Shown here one piece after another: positions 26,978 to 35,958 of a stretch of 64,000 nt of DNA (position 1 is its first letter; each line of letters begins with the position of its first letter). A model generated the notes under the pieces. That model had not been told where the DNA came from. It saw only the letters and a program-made list of their open reading frames with translations, and did no database searches. The stretch covers positions 62,001-126,000 of the forward strand of contig NZ_JARVKW010000014.1 in the NCBI RefSeq assembly GCF_029813775.1. The letters run 5' to 3'. The stretch is from Streptomyces sp. DH24. Its GTDB lineage: Bacteria > Actinomycetota > Actinomycetes > Streptomycetales > Streptomycetaceae. Position numbers and translations under genes: made by a program.

Positions 26978-27484
26978 CTAGTAGCCGGTTGTGCCGTCGA
27001 GCATCTCGCGCAGGATGTCCAGGTGGCCGTTGTGGCGGGCCGTCTCCTCGGTGAGGTGGTGCAGGATCCAGCGCAGATCGACGCGGACGCCGTTGCGGAC
27101 GGTACGCCGGGCTTGTCTGTCCAGGTCGTTCCCGGCGACCAGTTCGCGGTAGCGGGTGCTCTGTTCGGCGTATTCGTCGAGCAACTGCGTGAGCGGGAAG
27201 TCGACGGCGATACGCATCTCGCGGTCCGGGTCCTCCTCGGTCCAGGGGCCCCGGTCTTCCTCGCCGAGGAAGACCACCTGGAACCAGTAGTACTCGACCC
27301 AGCGGAGGTGATTGATCACTCCGCTCATGGTCATCAGCGGTGAGCCCGGCAGGAGCGCCTTGCGTGCGTTCTCCGCGGAGACGCCTTCGCATTTGACGCG
27401 GGCGGTGTCACGCGCGTAGTCGAGAAACGTGGTGAGCTGCGTGCGCTCGTCCCACGCCGGCGGTGTGTCATCGATTCTGGTCAT
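26978..27484 (-). CDS. DinB-superfamily protein (DUF664 type)
   Basis: The 168-residue protein has the four-helix DinB/YfiT layout, with putative metal-binding histidines in MSGVINHLRWVEYYWF and in LRWILHHLTEETARHNGHLD. Actinobacterial relatives include mycothiol-dependent enzymes, but the exact reaction here is unknown. The ATG at 27484 has no strong ribosome-binding site. It is divergent from the small membrane-protein gene at 27706. Confidence 0.85.
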   Translation of the reverse strand: MTRIDDTPPAWDERTQLTTFLDYARDTARVKCEGVSAENARKALLPGSPLMTMSGVINHLRWVEYYWFQVVFLGEEDRGPWTEEDPDREMRIAVDFPLTQLLDEYAEQSTRYRELVAGNDLDRQARRTVRNGVRVDLRWILHHLTEETARHNGHLDILREMLDGTTGY

Positions 27485-27705
27485 CGCGCGAAGCGTCCCC
27501 GATCACCGCGACCGATGTCGAGGCAATTACCGACGGCCCCGACCTGCTTCACCCAGCCCGGTCGACGAACCGATCGACCCGCAGCCTGTGCGGTGGCTTC
27601 GGCCTCCGGCGGGGCGGGCGACTGTTCACGGCGCGAGCGGGCACGCGGGTCACAGCGGGCGCGCGGTGCGCGTCCCGCTCCACCGTCGAGACCTGAGGAG
27701 TCCCC

Positions 27706-27948
27706 ATGATGATCGTCGGCGTGATAGGCGCCTGTGTCGTCCTGGCCGTGCTCGCCTTCCTGCTCCCCCGGCTGTCCCGGCACCCGCAGAACGGCGCCCA
27801 GCGCGCGCTCGGAGCCGGTTCGCGCACCGGGTCCAAGGCCCCCGGCCCGCTGGGGCGCCTGCTGAGCAAGCCGTTCAGTTCCAGTTCGCGTGCCGTGGGC
27901 CGCAGCGGCTCCGCCGGCCGGCGGGCGCGCCGGCGCCTGCGGTTCTGA
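27706..27948 (+). CDS. Small membrane protein (DUF6411-like)
   Basis: The 80-residue protein has one N-terminal membrane helix (MMIVGVIGACVVLAVLAFLL) and then a very basic tail ending GRRARRRLRF, so the tail should be cytoplasmic. GAGGAG lies just upstream of the ATG. It recalls the DUF6411 family of Streptomyces, from memory only. The polyphosphate kinase starts 24 nt later. The positive tail could in principle touch polyphosphate or membrane lipids, a speculation from charge and position. Confidence 0.7.
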   Translation: MMIVGVIGACVVLAVLAFLLPRLSRHPQNGAQRALGAGSRTGSKAPGPLGRLLSKPFSSSSRAVGRSGSAGRRARRRLRF

Positions 27949-27972
27949 CCACCGGGAGAGGAAGGAGTGGAC

Positions 27973-28944
27973 GTGCCCGAGGACGAGCTTCTCGACGGCC
28001 TGGCGGTGAACGAGCGGCGGCCCGAGAAGCCGATCCTGCTCAACGCCGACGGCACCCCCATCGAAACCTGGCGGGAGAACCATCCCTACGACCGCAAGGT
28101 GCGCAGGGCCGAGTACGAGCGGCAGAAGCGGGTCCTGCAGATCGAGCTGCTGAAGATGCAGCGCTGGGTGAAGGACACCGGCCAGCGGGTCGTCGTGCTC
28201 TGTGAGGGCCGGGACGCGGCCGGCAAGGGCGGCACCATCCAGCGGTTCACCGAGCGGCTGAACCCGCGCGGCGCCCGCGTGGTGGCGCTGGAGAAGCCCA
28301 CCGAGCGGGAGGCGGGCCAGTGGTACTTCCAGCGTTACGTGGCGCATCTGCCCGCCCGGGGGGAGATCGTCTTCTTCGACCGCTCCTGGTACAACCGGGC
28401 GGGCGTCGAGCGGGTGATGGGCTTCTGCACGGAGGAGGAGCACCAGCTGTTCCTCAGGCAGGCGCCGATGTTCGAGCAGATGCTGACCGACGACGGCATC
28501 CTGCTGGTGAAGTTCTGGTTCTCCGTCTCACGGGCCGAGCAGCGCACCCGTTTCGCCATCCGCCAGGTCGACCCGGTGCGCCGCTGGAAGCTGTCGCCGA
28601 CGGACCTGGCCTCCCTGGACCGCTGGGACGAGTACACGACCGCCAAGGTCGAGATGTTCCGCGCCACGGACACCCCGCACGCCCCCTGGACGGTGGTGAA
28701 GAACAACGACAAGCGGCGCGGCCGGCTGGAGGCGATGCGCAGACTGCTCGACCTCTGCGACTACCCGGCCAAGGACCACGCCGCCGTGGGCAAGCCGGAC
28801 CCGCTGATCGTCGGCTCCGCCGACACCCTGCTGGAGCCCGGCGAGGAACCCGCCGACCTTTCCCCCACCCCGCTGGCCGGTGACCACGACGGTCCGGGGA
28901 CCCACCCCGGCCGGGAGGACGGACGACCGGGAGGAGTCGCATGA
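27973..28944 (+). CDS. ppk2: Polyphosphate kinase 2 (PPK2 family)
   Basis: The 323-residue protein has the PPK2 thymidylate-kinase-like fold: Walker A in VVVLCEGRDAAGKGGTIQRF, YFQRYVAHLP, Walker B-like EIVFFDRSWYNRAGVERVMG, and lid residues in SRAEQRTRFAIR. It should transfer phosphate between polyphosphate and nucleoside diphosphates (class I, ADP or GDP to the triphosphate), though class is not certain by eye. The GTG at 27973 was preferred to one at 27967 because AGGAG is then properly spaced. A low-complexity tail of about 35 residues follows the domain. Its TGA overlaps the ATG of the next gene. Confidence 0.9.
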   Translation: MPEDELLDGLAVNERRPEKPILLNADGTPIETWRENHPYDRKVRRAEYERQKRVLQIELLKMQRWVKDTGQRVVVLCEGRDAAGKGGTIQRFTERLNPRGARVVALEKPTEREAGQWYFQRYVAHLPARGEIVFFDRSWYNRAGVERVMGFCTEEEHQLFLRQAPMFEQMLTDDGILLVKFWFSVSRAEQRTRFAIRQVDPVRRWKLSPTDLASLDRWDEYTTAKVEMFRATDTPHAPWTVVKNNDKRRGRLEAMRRLLDLCDYPAKDHAAVGKPDPLIVGSADTLLEPGEEPADLSPTPLAGDHDGPGTHPGREDGRPGGVA

Positions 28945-29360
28945 GCGCGCAGGACCGCGGCGGCACGGGACGGGAGCCGGGGCCCGGCACCCCGGCGGCC
29001 GACGCGCACCTGGAGATGCTGCTGCGGCTGGTGGAGGCCCAGCCCGGCGCCGCCGTCGCCGTGACCCTGACGACCGTGGGCGGCATCGTCAGCGGCAGCC
29101 TCGTCGCCGGCCGGGTCTGGGCGGAGCGGTGGGAGGAGGTCGTCGCGCGGGCCGTCGGCGACCAGGACCACGCCGAGCAGGTCGTCCTGTTGCCCCGCGC
29201 CGTGCAGAACGCCCTCGACCCCACCGGCCCCGGCGGCCTGCACGACTTCGCCCACTTGATCGACGTCACGTTCCTGTCCGCGCCGGGCGCGCCCACGTCC
29301 CCGCTGTGGCGCGGCCGGGTGAGCGACGTCTCCGGCTGGTCCCTGGGAGCCCCGGCGTAG
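28941..29360 (+). CDS. GvpU-like gas-vesicle accessory-family protein
   Basis: The 139-residue protein overlaps the ppk2 stop by 4 nt (ATGA), so it is coupled to it. Its core, AVAVTLTTVGGIVSGSLVAG then DFAHLIDVTFLSAPGAPT and LWRGRVSDVSGWSLGAP, resembles what I remember of GvpU family proteins (a V-rich strand with GG.VSG, and a C-terminal WRGR..EVSGFSLG). No gas-vesicle structural gene is present in the window, so the family may have a wider role. The first 20 residues are Gly/Pro-rich. The identification is from memory and needs a profile search. Confidence 0.55.
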   Translation: MSAQDRGGTGREPGPGTPAADAHLEMLLRLVEAQPGAAVAVTLTTVGGIVSGSLVAGRVWAERWEEVVARAVGDQDHAEQVVLLPRAVQNALDPTGPGGLHDFAHLIDVTFLSAPGAPTSPLWRGRVSDVSGWSLGAPA

Positions 29361-29379
29361 CCCGGTCGCCCGGGGACGG

Positions 29380-30579
29380 TCAGAGGAAGCGGCGGACGGG
29401 CCTCACGGCCAGCTCCGCCGCCCGCTGGAGGGAGGCCCGGCGCTTCCAGCGGCTCAGGTCGATGGTGACGCTGCGGGTGACGTCCTCGTCGTAGTGCCCG
29501 TCCAGGGTCGCGGTGAAGGTCTCGTCGAGCACGGCGAGCATGACCTCCTCGTCGTGGTCCATGGAGCGGCGGTTGAAGTTGGTCGAGCCGATCAGGGACG
29601 CCACCCCGTCCACGGTGATGATCTTGGCGTGCATCATCGTCGGCTGGAACTGCCGGACCCGCACACCCGCGTCGAGCAGGTCGGTGTAGAGGGCCTGTCC
29701 GGCGAGCCGGCAGGCGCGCTGGTCGGAGTGCGGGCCGGGCAGCAGGATCTCCACCTCGACGCCCCGGCGGGCGGTGGCGCACAGCAGGTCGACGAAGTAC
29801 CGGTCGGGCGCGAAGTAGGCGGTGGCCAGGCGGAAGCGCTCCTCGGCGGAGGTCAGCATGAGGCGGATGAGCGTCTGCATGTCCTGCCAGCCGATGCTCG
29901 CCGAGCCGCGCACGACCTGGACGATCGCGTCGCCGTGCCGTTCGTGGCCGGTGAAGCGGTCCCGGTCGTCGTACAGCTCGTCGTGGCACTCGGCCCAGTT
30001 CTGCGCGAAGGCGGCGGCTATGCCGTCCACGGCCGGTCCCCGCACCTCGACGTGGGTGTCGCGCCACTCGCCGGGGTGGCGGGCGTCGCCGCACCACTCC
30101 TCCGCGATGCCGACGCCGCCGGTGAACGCGGTGTCCTCGTCGACGATCAGGGCCTTGCGGTGGCAGCGGTGGTTCTGCTTGAACGGCGAGACCCAGGCCG
30201 GCTTGCGGAACCAGGCGACCTGCACCCCCGCCGCGTCCATCTCGTCCAGGAGCCGCCGCTCTATCTGGCGGGCGCCGAAGCCGTCCAGCAGCAGCCGCAC
30301 CCGTACGCCGTCCCGGGCCCGCTCGGCGAGCGCCTCGGCGAACTGGCGGGCGATGTCGCCGCGCCAGTAGACGAAGGTCATCATGTCGATGGTGTGCCGG
30401 GCCGCCCGGACGGCGCCGAGCATCGCGGGGAAGATCTCGTCGCCGTTGCGCAGCGGGGTCAGCAGGTTGCCCTCGGTGGCGGCGATGCCGATCAGTCGCT
30501 CCATGCGGCGCCGCAGCCGCCGCTTGCGCTGCTCGGCGGCGGCCTCCTCCACGGGGCGCGCCGCGGCCTGTTCCGCCAC
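29380..30579 (-). CDS. Phospholipase D-type phosphatidyltransferase (cardiolipin-synthase-like)
   Basis: The 399-residue protein carries two HKD motifs: HRCHRKALIVDEDTAFTGG and MMHAKIITVDGVASLIGSTN. The pair NRRSMDHDEEVMLAVLD follows the second. It has no signal peptide and no clear membrane helices, unlike classical ClsA, so it resembles the soluble ClsB/YwiE-like group. The GTG at 30579 follows GGAGG. Such enzymes join phosphatidyl groups or cleave phospholipids; cardiolipin synthesis is the best guess. It converges with the GvpU-like gene, with 19 bp between stop codons. Confidence 0.82.
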   Translation of the reverse strand: MAEQAAARPVEEAAAEQRKRRLRRRMERLIGIAATEGNLLTPLRNGDEIFPAMLGAVRAARHTIDMMTFVYWRGDIARQFAEALAERARDGVRVRLLLDGFGARQIERRLLDEMDAAGVQVAWFRKPAWVSPFKQNHRCHRKALIVDEDTAFTGGVGIAEEWCGDARHPGEWRDTHVEVRGPAVDGIAAAFAQNWAECHDELYDDRDRFTGHERHGDAIVQVVRGSASIGWQDMQTLIRLMLTSAEERFRLATAYFAPDRYFVDLLCATARRGVEVEILLPGPHSDQRACRLAGQALYTDLLDAGVRVRQFQPTMMHAKIITVDGVASLIGSTNFNRRSMDHDEEVMLAVLDETFTATLDGHYDEDVTRSVTIDLSRWKRRASLQRAAELAVRPVRRFL

Positions 30580-31093
30580 CGGTCCTCCACTCTCCTGCCA
30601 CACCGCGCACGCGGCGACGGCACACCTTACGGCAGGCCCCCGGCGCCCGGGCCATCCGGTCCCGGGCCGGCTCCGCGGCCGGGCGCCGCGACGCCGCCCC
30701 ACCCTGTGTGCGCACCGCGCGCGCCGAAGACGATGTACGCCGCCCACATCGCGCCCGCCCCCCGCGCGAGGCGCTCCGCGGGTACCTGCTCGGCTCGCAT
30801 GCCGTGACCGTGCCGGCACGACCGGTACTGCCCATCAGGGCTCGAAGCCTCGGTCCGGGAACAGGAACGGGCCGCCTCGCGCTCCAACCCGGCCCTGAGT
30901 GGCCTTCTGCATCTCGACCACTGCGCCCACTTCCTGTCTGAGGCAGGGAAGAAGGGGCGCACGGCGATCGATAGCCTGCTGGGGGAGCGGGCGGAGGAGA
31001 GCTCTGGCCCGAACTCCCCAGATGCTCCCCAGGACCGGTCCTGAGCGCCGACCGGTCCGGCCGATGTGCGGAAACAGCGAGTTGAGAGGCCGT
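30580..31093. other. 514-bp divergent intergenic region
   Basis: I see no supported gene. A minus-strand frame encoding MWAAYIVFGARGAHTG is open at about 30627-30752, but it has no recognisable family and no clear ribosome-binding site. The region should hold the promoters of the phospholipase D-type gene and of the second gamma-glutamyltransferase homologue. GAGAGG at 31084-31089 serves the latter as ribosome-binding site. Confidence 0.5.
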
Positions 31094-32920
31094 ATGTTCA
31101 CCACCCGCCCCACCCTCCAGGGCACCTTCGGCATGGTGTCCTCCACCCACTGGCTGGCCTCCCAGTCGGCGATGGCCGTCCTGGAGGACGGCGGCAACGC
31201 CTACGACGCGGCCGTCGCCGGCGCGTTCGTGCTGCACGTCGTCGAACCCCACCTCAACGGGCCCGCCGGCGAGGTGCCCATCCTGCTCGCGCCGGCCGGC
31301 GGCGAGGTGCGGGTGCTGTGCGGGCAGGGCGTCGCCCCGGCCGGGGCGAGCGCCGCGCACTACCGCGGCCTCGGCCTGGACCTCGTCCCCGGCACCGGCC
31401 CGCTCGCCGCCGCCGTGCCCGGCGCCTTCGACGCCTGGCTGCTGCTGCTGCGCGACCACGGCACGAAGCCCCTCGCCGACGTCCTCAAGTACGCCGTCGG
31501 ATACGCCGAACACGGCCACGCACCCGTGGAACGCGTCGGCGAGACCGTCGAGACCGTACGGGAACTGTTCGAGACCGAGTGGACGACCTCCGCCGAGGTG
31601 TACCTGCCCGGCGGCCGCGCGCCCCGCCCCGGCGAACTGCTGCGCAACCCGGCCCTCGCCGCCACCTGGCGCCGGCTGCTCACCGAGGTCGCCCACGCCG
31701 GCGACCGGGAGGCCCAGATCGACGCCGCGCGCGAGGTGTGGCGGACCGGTTTCATCGCCGAGGCCCTCCTGCGGCAGGCCGCGCGTCCCACCCTGGACAC
31801 CAGCGGCGAGCACCACACCGGCACGCTGACCGGCGACGACCTCGCCGCCTGGTCCGCCGGCTACGAGGCACCGGCGACGTACGACTGGAACGGCTGGACC
31901 GTGTGCAAGGCCGGCCCCTGGAGCCAGGGCCCCGTCCTCCTCCAGCAGCTCGCGCTGCTCCCGCCCGAACTGCCCGAGTACGGCTCCGCCGACTACGTCC
32001 ACCTGCTGATCGAGGGCTGCAAGCTCGCCATGGCCGACCGGGAGGCCTGGTACGGGGACGCCGCCGACGTCCCCCTCGACGACCTGCTGTCGGACGAGTA
32101 CAACGCCGTTCGGCGCTCTCTCGTCGGGCAGCAGGCGAGCCAGGAGCTGCGGCCCGGCAGCCCCGGCGGACGCACCCCCAGGCTGTGCGCCCACGCGCGC
32201 GTGACGACACCCCCCGGCGCCGCCCTCGACGCGCTCGGCGTCGGCGAACCCACCGTCGCCAAGGCCTCCACCTCCCCGGTGCCCGGCGAACCCGGCGTGA
32301 GCGCCGACGGTCTCACCCGCGGCGACACCTGCCACATCGACGTGGTCGACCGCTGGGGCAACATGGTCGCCGCCACCCCCAGCGGCGGCTGGCTCCAGTC
32401 CAACCCCGTGGTCCCCGAGCTCGGCTTCCCGCTCGGCACGCGCCTGCAGATGACCTGGCTGGAGGACGGCCTGCCCAACACCCTCACCCCGGGCCGCCGC
32501 CCCCGCACCACCCTCACCCCGTCGATCGCGCTGCGCGACGGCGTGCCCGTCATGGCGTTCGGCACACCCGGCGGCGACCAGCAGGACCAGTGGCAGACCC
32601 ACTTCTTCCTCGCGGTCGCCCTGCGCTCCCCGGTCCGCGGCGGCCTCGACCTCCAGGGCGCCATCGACGCCCCCAACTGGCACAACGACAGCTTCCCCGG
32701 CTCCTTCTACCCGCGCGGCATGCGGCCGGGCAGCGTCACCGTGGAGTCCCGGCTCGACCCGGCCGTCGTCGGGGACCTGCGGCGCCGCGGGCACGACGTG
32801 AGCGTCGGCGAGCCCTGGTCCGAGGGAAGGCTGTGCGCGGTCGCGCGGGACCCGGAGACGGGCGTGCTCTCGGCGGCGGCGAACCCGCGCGGGATGCAGG
32901 GCTACGCGGTGGGCCGCTGA
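31094..32920 (+). CDS. Gamma-glutamyltransferase-family protein, cytoplasmic
   Basis: The 608-residue protein has the GGT/Ntn-hydrolase layout: QSAMAVLEDGGNAYDAAVAG, TPSIALRDGVPVMAFGTPGG and the autoprocessing region GDTCHIDVVDRWGN, with Thr about residue 412 as likely nucleophile. Classical enzymes have Thr-Thr-His here; this one has Thr-Cys-His. No signal peptide is present, unlike the GGT at 6614-8416. It belongs to the YwrD-like cytoplasmic branch, whose members include glutathione hydrolases and cephalosporin acylases. Substrate unknown. Confidence 0.85.
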   Translation: MFTTRPTLQGTFGMVSSTHWLASQSAMAVLEDGGNAYDAAVAGAFVLHVVEPHLNGPAGEVPILLAPAGGEVRVLCGQGVAPAGASAAHYRGLGLDLVPGTGPLAAAVPGAFDAWLLLLRDHGTKPLADVLKYAVGYAEHGHAPVERVGETVETVRELFETEWTTSAEVYLPGGRAPRPGELLRNPALAATWRRLLTEVAHAGDREAQIDAAREVWRTGFIAEALLRQAARPTLDTSGEHHTGTLTGDDLAAWSAGYEAPATYDWNGWTVCKAGPWSQGPVLLQQLALLPPELPEYGSADYVHLLIEGCKLAMADREAWYGDAADVPLDDLLSDEYNAVRRSLVGQQASQELRPGSPGGRTPRLCAHARVTTPPGAALDALGVGEPTVAKASTSPVPGEPGVSADGLTRGDTCHIDVVDRWGNMVAATPSGGWLQSNPVVPELGFPLGTRLQMTWLEDGLPNTLTPGRRPRTTLTPSIALRDGVPVMAFGTPGGDQQDQWQTHFFLAVALRSPVRGGLDLQGAIDAPNWHNDSFPGSFYPRGMRPGSVTVESRLDPAVVGDLRRRGHDVSVGEPWSEGRLCAVARDPETGVLSAAANPRGMQGYAVGR

Positions 32921-33057
32921 GGCAGGCGGCGCCAGGTTCACCCGGGCCGGGCCCCGGTCGACGGCCGCCCGGTGTCCGATCTGGGCGTTCATGGCGATTC
33001 CACTCGGAGTACACGGGCCGGGTGGGGATTGTCAGCGGTGCGTGCTCTCATGGAGGC

Positions 33058-33903
33058 ATGATCGAAGACAAGGAAACCATCGAGGAGTTTCTCGCCCGCC
33101 GCTCGACCGACGTGGAGGAGGCGATCCGCAAGGCCGCCGCGGCCGAGATCATGCCGCGCTTCCGCCAGCTCGCCGCGCACGAGGTCGACCAGAAGAGCGG
33201 CCCCCACGACCTGGTCACGGACGCCGACCGCAAGGCCGAGCTGTACCTGACGGAGGCGCTGTCCGCGCTGCTGCCGGGCTCCGTCGTGGTCGGCGAGGAA
33301 GCGGTGCACGCCAACCCGGCGTCCTACGAGGCCATACGCGGCGACGCGCCGGTCTGGATCGTCGACCCGGTGGACGGCACCCGGCAGTTCGTGCACGGCG
33401 ACACCGGCTTCTGCACACTGGTCGCGCTCGCGCTGGGCGGCGTCGTGCAGGCGTCGTGGACCTACGCCCCCGCCCGCGACCAACTCGCCACCGCCGTGCG
33501 GGGAAGGGGCGCCTTCCTCGACGGGCAGCGGCTGCACGCGGGAGCTCCTGAGCCCGGCCGGGACCTCCAAGTGGCCACGTCCCACCCGGACTACACGACC
33601 GAGGAGCAGAAGCACGCCCTCCTCGGCCTGCGCACCGAGGGCGTCGCGCCGCGCGACTGCGGCTCGGCGGGCCTGGAGTATCTCGCCCTCGCTCGGGGCG
33701 AGTCGGACGCGACCGCGTTCTCCTGGGAGGCGGCATGGGACCACGCGGCGGGTCTCCTCCTCGTCGAGGAGGCGGGCGGTGCCCACCTCACGCGCTCGGG
33801 CCGGCCGTTCCGCATCACCGGCGGCAACGACCTGCCGTTCACGGCCGCCCGCGACGAGGCGACGGCACGACGGGTGGCGGGTCTGCTGGCGCGGGGCGCC
33901 TGA
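33058..33903 (+). CDS. Inositol-monophosphatase-family phosphatase
   Basis: The 281-residue protein shows the lithium-sensitive phosphatase motifs: DLVTDADRKAELYLTEAL, VVGEEAV, the metal-binding WIVDPVDGTRQFVHGD and WDHAAGLLLVEEAGG. It may act on myo-inositol 1-phosphate, on 3'-phosphoadenosine 5'-phosphate, or as a histidinol-phosphatase (HisN-like), as related actinobacterial enzymes do; sequence alone does not decide. The ATG at 33058 follows GGAGG with only 1 nt spacing. The last 35 bp including the stop are duplicated 55 bp downstream. Confidence 0.85.
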   Translation: MIEDKETIEEFLARRSTDVEEAIRKAAAAEIMPRFRQLAAHEVDQKSGPHDLVTDADRKAELYLTEALSALLPGSVVVGEEAVHANPASYEAIRGDAPVWIVDPVDGTRQFVHGDTGFCTLVALALGGVVQASWTYAPARDQLATAVRGRGAFLDGQRLHAGAPEPGRDLQVATSHPDYTTEEQKHALLGLRTEGVAPRDCGSAGLEYLALARGESDATAFSWEAAWDHAAGLLLVEEAGGAHLTRSGRPFRITGGNDLPFTAARDEATARRVAGLLARGA

Positions 33904-33961
33904 CCGGGGCGTGGCCACGGCGCGAGGGGTGGCGGGTCTGCCGGCGCGGGGCGCCTGACCG
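33862..33961 (+). repeat. 55-bp-period duplication of the phosphatase gene's 3' end
   Basis: The segment 33872-33906, encoding the last residues (RVAGLLARGA) and the stop, recurs at 33927-33961 with one substitution. Weaker similarity extends about 10 bp further upstream in both copies. The second copy reads RVAGLPARGA followed by its own stop. Confidence 0.85.
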
Positions 33962-34162
33962 CGACGCGTCACCGCGGAGGGGCAGGATGGCGACGCCGCC
34001 CGGAGCACCAAAGGGCCGGAGCGCACGGCCCTTCGGCGGGCCAGGGATGCGGAGCGCTCCGCTCCGCCCGCGGGGCCACCCGCGCGCCACGGCCGCCGGT
34101 GCCCGGGCCTATCCTGATCCCCAGTGGCCATCGGCTGACGAAGGGGTCCGAAGGTGCCGTCG
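33962..34162. other. Gap before the FAD oxidoreductase gene
   Basis: About 200 bp with no gene. It contains a GC-rich inverted segment around GGGCCGGAGCGC (34014 onwards) and GCGCTCCGCTCCGC (about 34054-34067) that may act as a terminator, though pairing is imperfect. Confidence 0.3.
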
Positions 34163-35572
34163 ATGCTCGATGCGGTCGTGGTGGGTGCGGGGCCGAACGG
34201 ACTGACCGCTGCCGTGGAGCTGGCCCGCCGCGGATTCGCGGTCGCCGTCTTCGAGGCGCGGGACACCGTCGGCGGGGGAGCGCGCACCGAGGAGCTCACC
34301 CTGCCGGGCTTCCGGCACGACCCGTGCTCCGCCGCACATCCCCTCGGCATCAACTCGCCCGTCTTCCGCACCATGCCGCTGGAGCGCTACGGCCTGGAGT
34401 GGCTGCACGCGCCGCTGCCCATGGCCCACCCCTTCCCGGACGGCACCGCCGCCGTGCTGTCCCGGTCGGTCGGCGAGACCGCCGCCTCCTTCGGACCGCG
34501 CGACGCCGGCGCCTACCGCAGGCTAGTCGCACCCTTCCTCACCAAGTGGGACACCCTGGCCCGCGACTTCATGTCCCTGCCGCTCACCGCCCTGCCCCGC
34601 GACCCGGTCACCCTCGCCCGTTTCGGACTCGTCGGACTGCCCCCGTCGACCTGGCTGATGCGCCGCTTCCGCGACGAGAAGGCGAAGACGCTGTTCGCCG
34701 GGCTCGTCGCCCACGTCATGGCCCCGCTCGGCGGCTTCGCGACCGGCGCCGTCGGCCTGGTCTTCGCCCTCGCGGCCCACGCCCGCGGCTGGCCCGTGGC
34801 CCGCGGCGGCTCCCAGTCGATCTCCGACGCCCTCGCCGCCCACCTCAAGGACCTGGGCGGCACGATCCACACCGACTACGAGGTCAAGCGCCTCGACGAC
34901 CTGCCGCCGGCCCGCGCGTACGTCTTCGACACCTCGCCCACCGCCCTCGCCCGGATCGCGGGCCTCGGCGGCTACTACGACCGCTACCGTTACGGACCCG
35001 GCGTCTTCAAGATCGACTACGCGCTGGACGGGCCGGTGCCGTGGACCGCGCCGCAGGCCCGGACCGCCGGCACCGTGCAGATCGGCGCGGACAGCGCGGA
35101 GATCGGCACCGCCCTGCGCGCCGCCTCCCGCGAGGGCCGCGCACCGGACGCGCCGTTCCTCATCACCGTGCAGCCCAGCATCGTCGACCCCGGCCGCGCA
35201 CCGGAGGGCAAGCAGGTCTTCTGGGCGTACGGCCACGTCCCGAACGGCTGGACCGGCGACCTGACCGACGCCGTGGAGCGCCAACTGGAGCGTTTCGCCC
35301 CGGGCTTCCGCGACCGGGTCCTCGCCCGCGCCACGGCGGGGCCGCCCGAGATCGCCGCCCGCAACGCCAACTACGTCGGCGGAGACATCGCCTCCGGCGC
35401 GGTCTCCGGACTCCAGATCATGCTGCGCCCGAAGCTGTCGCTGTTCCCGTACAGCACGCCCCACCCGGCCGTGTTCATCTGCTCCTCGGCGACCCCGCCG
35501 GGCCCCGGCGTGCACGGCATGTCCGGTCACAACGCGGCGAAGGCCGTCTGGCGGCACCTGCGCCAGACCTGA
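34163..35572 (+). CDS. FAD-dependent oxidoreductase, phytoene-desaturase-like (NAD(P)/FAD superfamily)
   Basis: The 469-residue protein begins with a dinucleotide-binding fold, [20 protein letters not shown], followed by [17 protein letters not shown] typical of the phytoene desaturase/CrtI-like amine-oxidase superfamily. A C-terminal FAD-binding segment appears as [20 protein letters not shown]. The ATG at 34163 is preferred to the GTG at 34154 for spacing from AAGG. The family in Streptomyces is widespread, mostly uncharacterised and not restricted to carotenoid synthesis; no carotenoid genes are near. It is probably cytoplasmic. Confidence 0.82.
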   Translation: MLDAVVVGAGPNGLTAAVELARRGFAVAVFEARDTVGGGARTEELTLPGFRHDPCSAAHPLGINSPVFRTMPLERYGLEWLHAPLPMAHPFPDGTAAVLSRSVGETAASFGPRDAGAYRRLVAPFLTKWDTLARDFMSLPLTALPRDPVTLARFGLVGLPPSTWLMRRFRDEKAKTLFAGLVAHVMAPLGGFATGAVGLVFALAAHARGWPVARGGSQSISDALAAHLKDLGGTIHTDYEVKRLDDLPPARAYVFDTSPTALARIAGLGGYYDRYRYGPGVFKIDYALDGPVPWTAPQARTAGTVQIGADSAEIGTALRAASREGRAPDAPFLITVQPSIVDPGRAPEGKQVFWAYGHVPNGWTGDLTDAVERQLERFAPGFRDRVLARATAGPPEIAARNANYVGGDIASGAVSGLQIMLRPKLSLFPYSTPHPAVFICSSATPPGPGVHGMSGHNAAKAVWRHLRQT

Positions 35573-35958
35573 CGGCGCCCCGGCTGTTCCCCACGGCCGG
35601 TGTCCCCACGGACGGTTCCCCACCGCCGATTCCCCGCTGCCGGTTCCCGACTGCGCCGCCGGTGCCGACCACGGCGTTCGCCGGGCACGTGGGCCGAGAA
35701 GCCGAGACATGTGCGGCCTCCGCCGGACAAGTCGACCCCTACCGGCCTGTCGATCCATCAGGACCCCACAAAGTCCGACAGCATTATTGCTCCGGTTGTG
35801 TTCGAGTCCTAGGGTTACGGAGGCTCAGCAGCCACCTGGTCACCCACAGTTGTGCTCGGTCTCGACGTCAACTTCTCTCCCGCCGCAGTGTGCCGAGGGC
35901 CGGCCCGACGTGCCCTCCGCCCGCGCGGCGCACTGCTCGCCAGAGGAAGGCCACGGTC
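35573..35958. other. 386-bp intergenic region before the beta-galactosidase
   Basis: No gene is supported. The first part is a 14-bp tandem repeat (35584-35654, listed separately). The rest should hold the beta-galactosidase promoter; TAGGGT at 35810-35815 is a possible -10, with no clear partner. AGAGGAAGG precedes the ATG at 35959. Confidence 0.5.
35584..35654 (+). repeat. Five tandem copies of a 14-bp unit (CGGTTCCCCACNGC)
   Basis: Units run 35584-35597, 35598-35612 (15 bp), 35613-35626, 35627-35640 and 35641-35654. Each contains TTCCC or TGTCCCC. The array starts 12 bp after the oxidoreductase stop codon. Confidence 0.8.

Noticed and set aside
30627..30752. Small minus-strand gene starting MWAAYIVFGARG
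   Set aside because: No ribosome-binding site, no recognisable family, and a Gly/Pro-rich C-terminus consistent with non-coding GC-rich DNA.
28454..32992. A 1512-codon open frame on the minus strand
   Set aside because: It runs antisense to ppk2 and the second gamma-glutamyltransferase and contains a frame-shifted image of the phospholipase D-type gene. It is a GC-bias artefact without its own domains.
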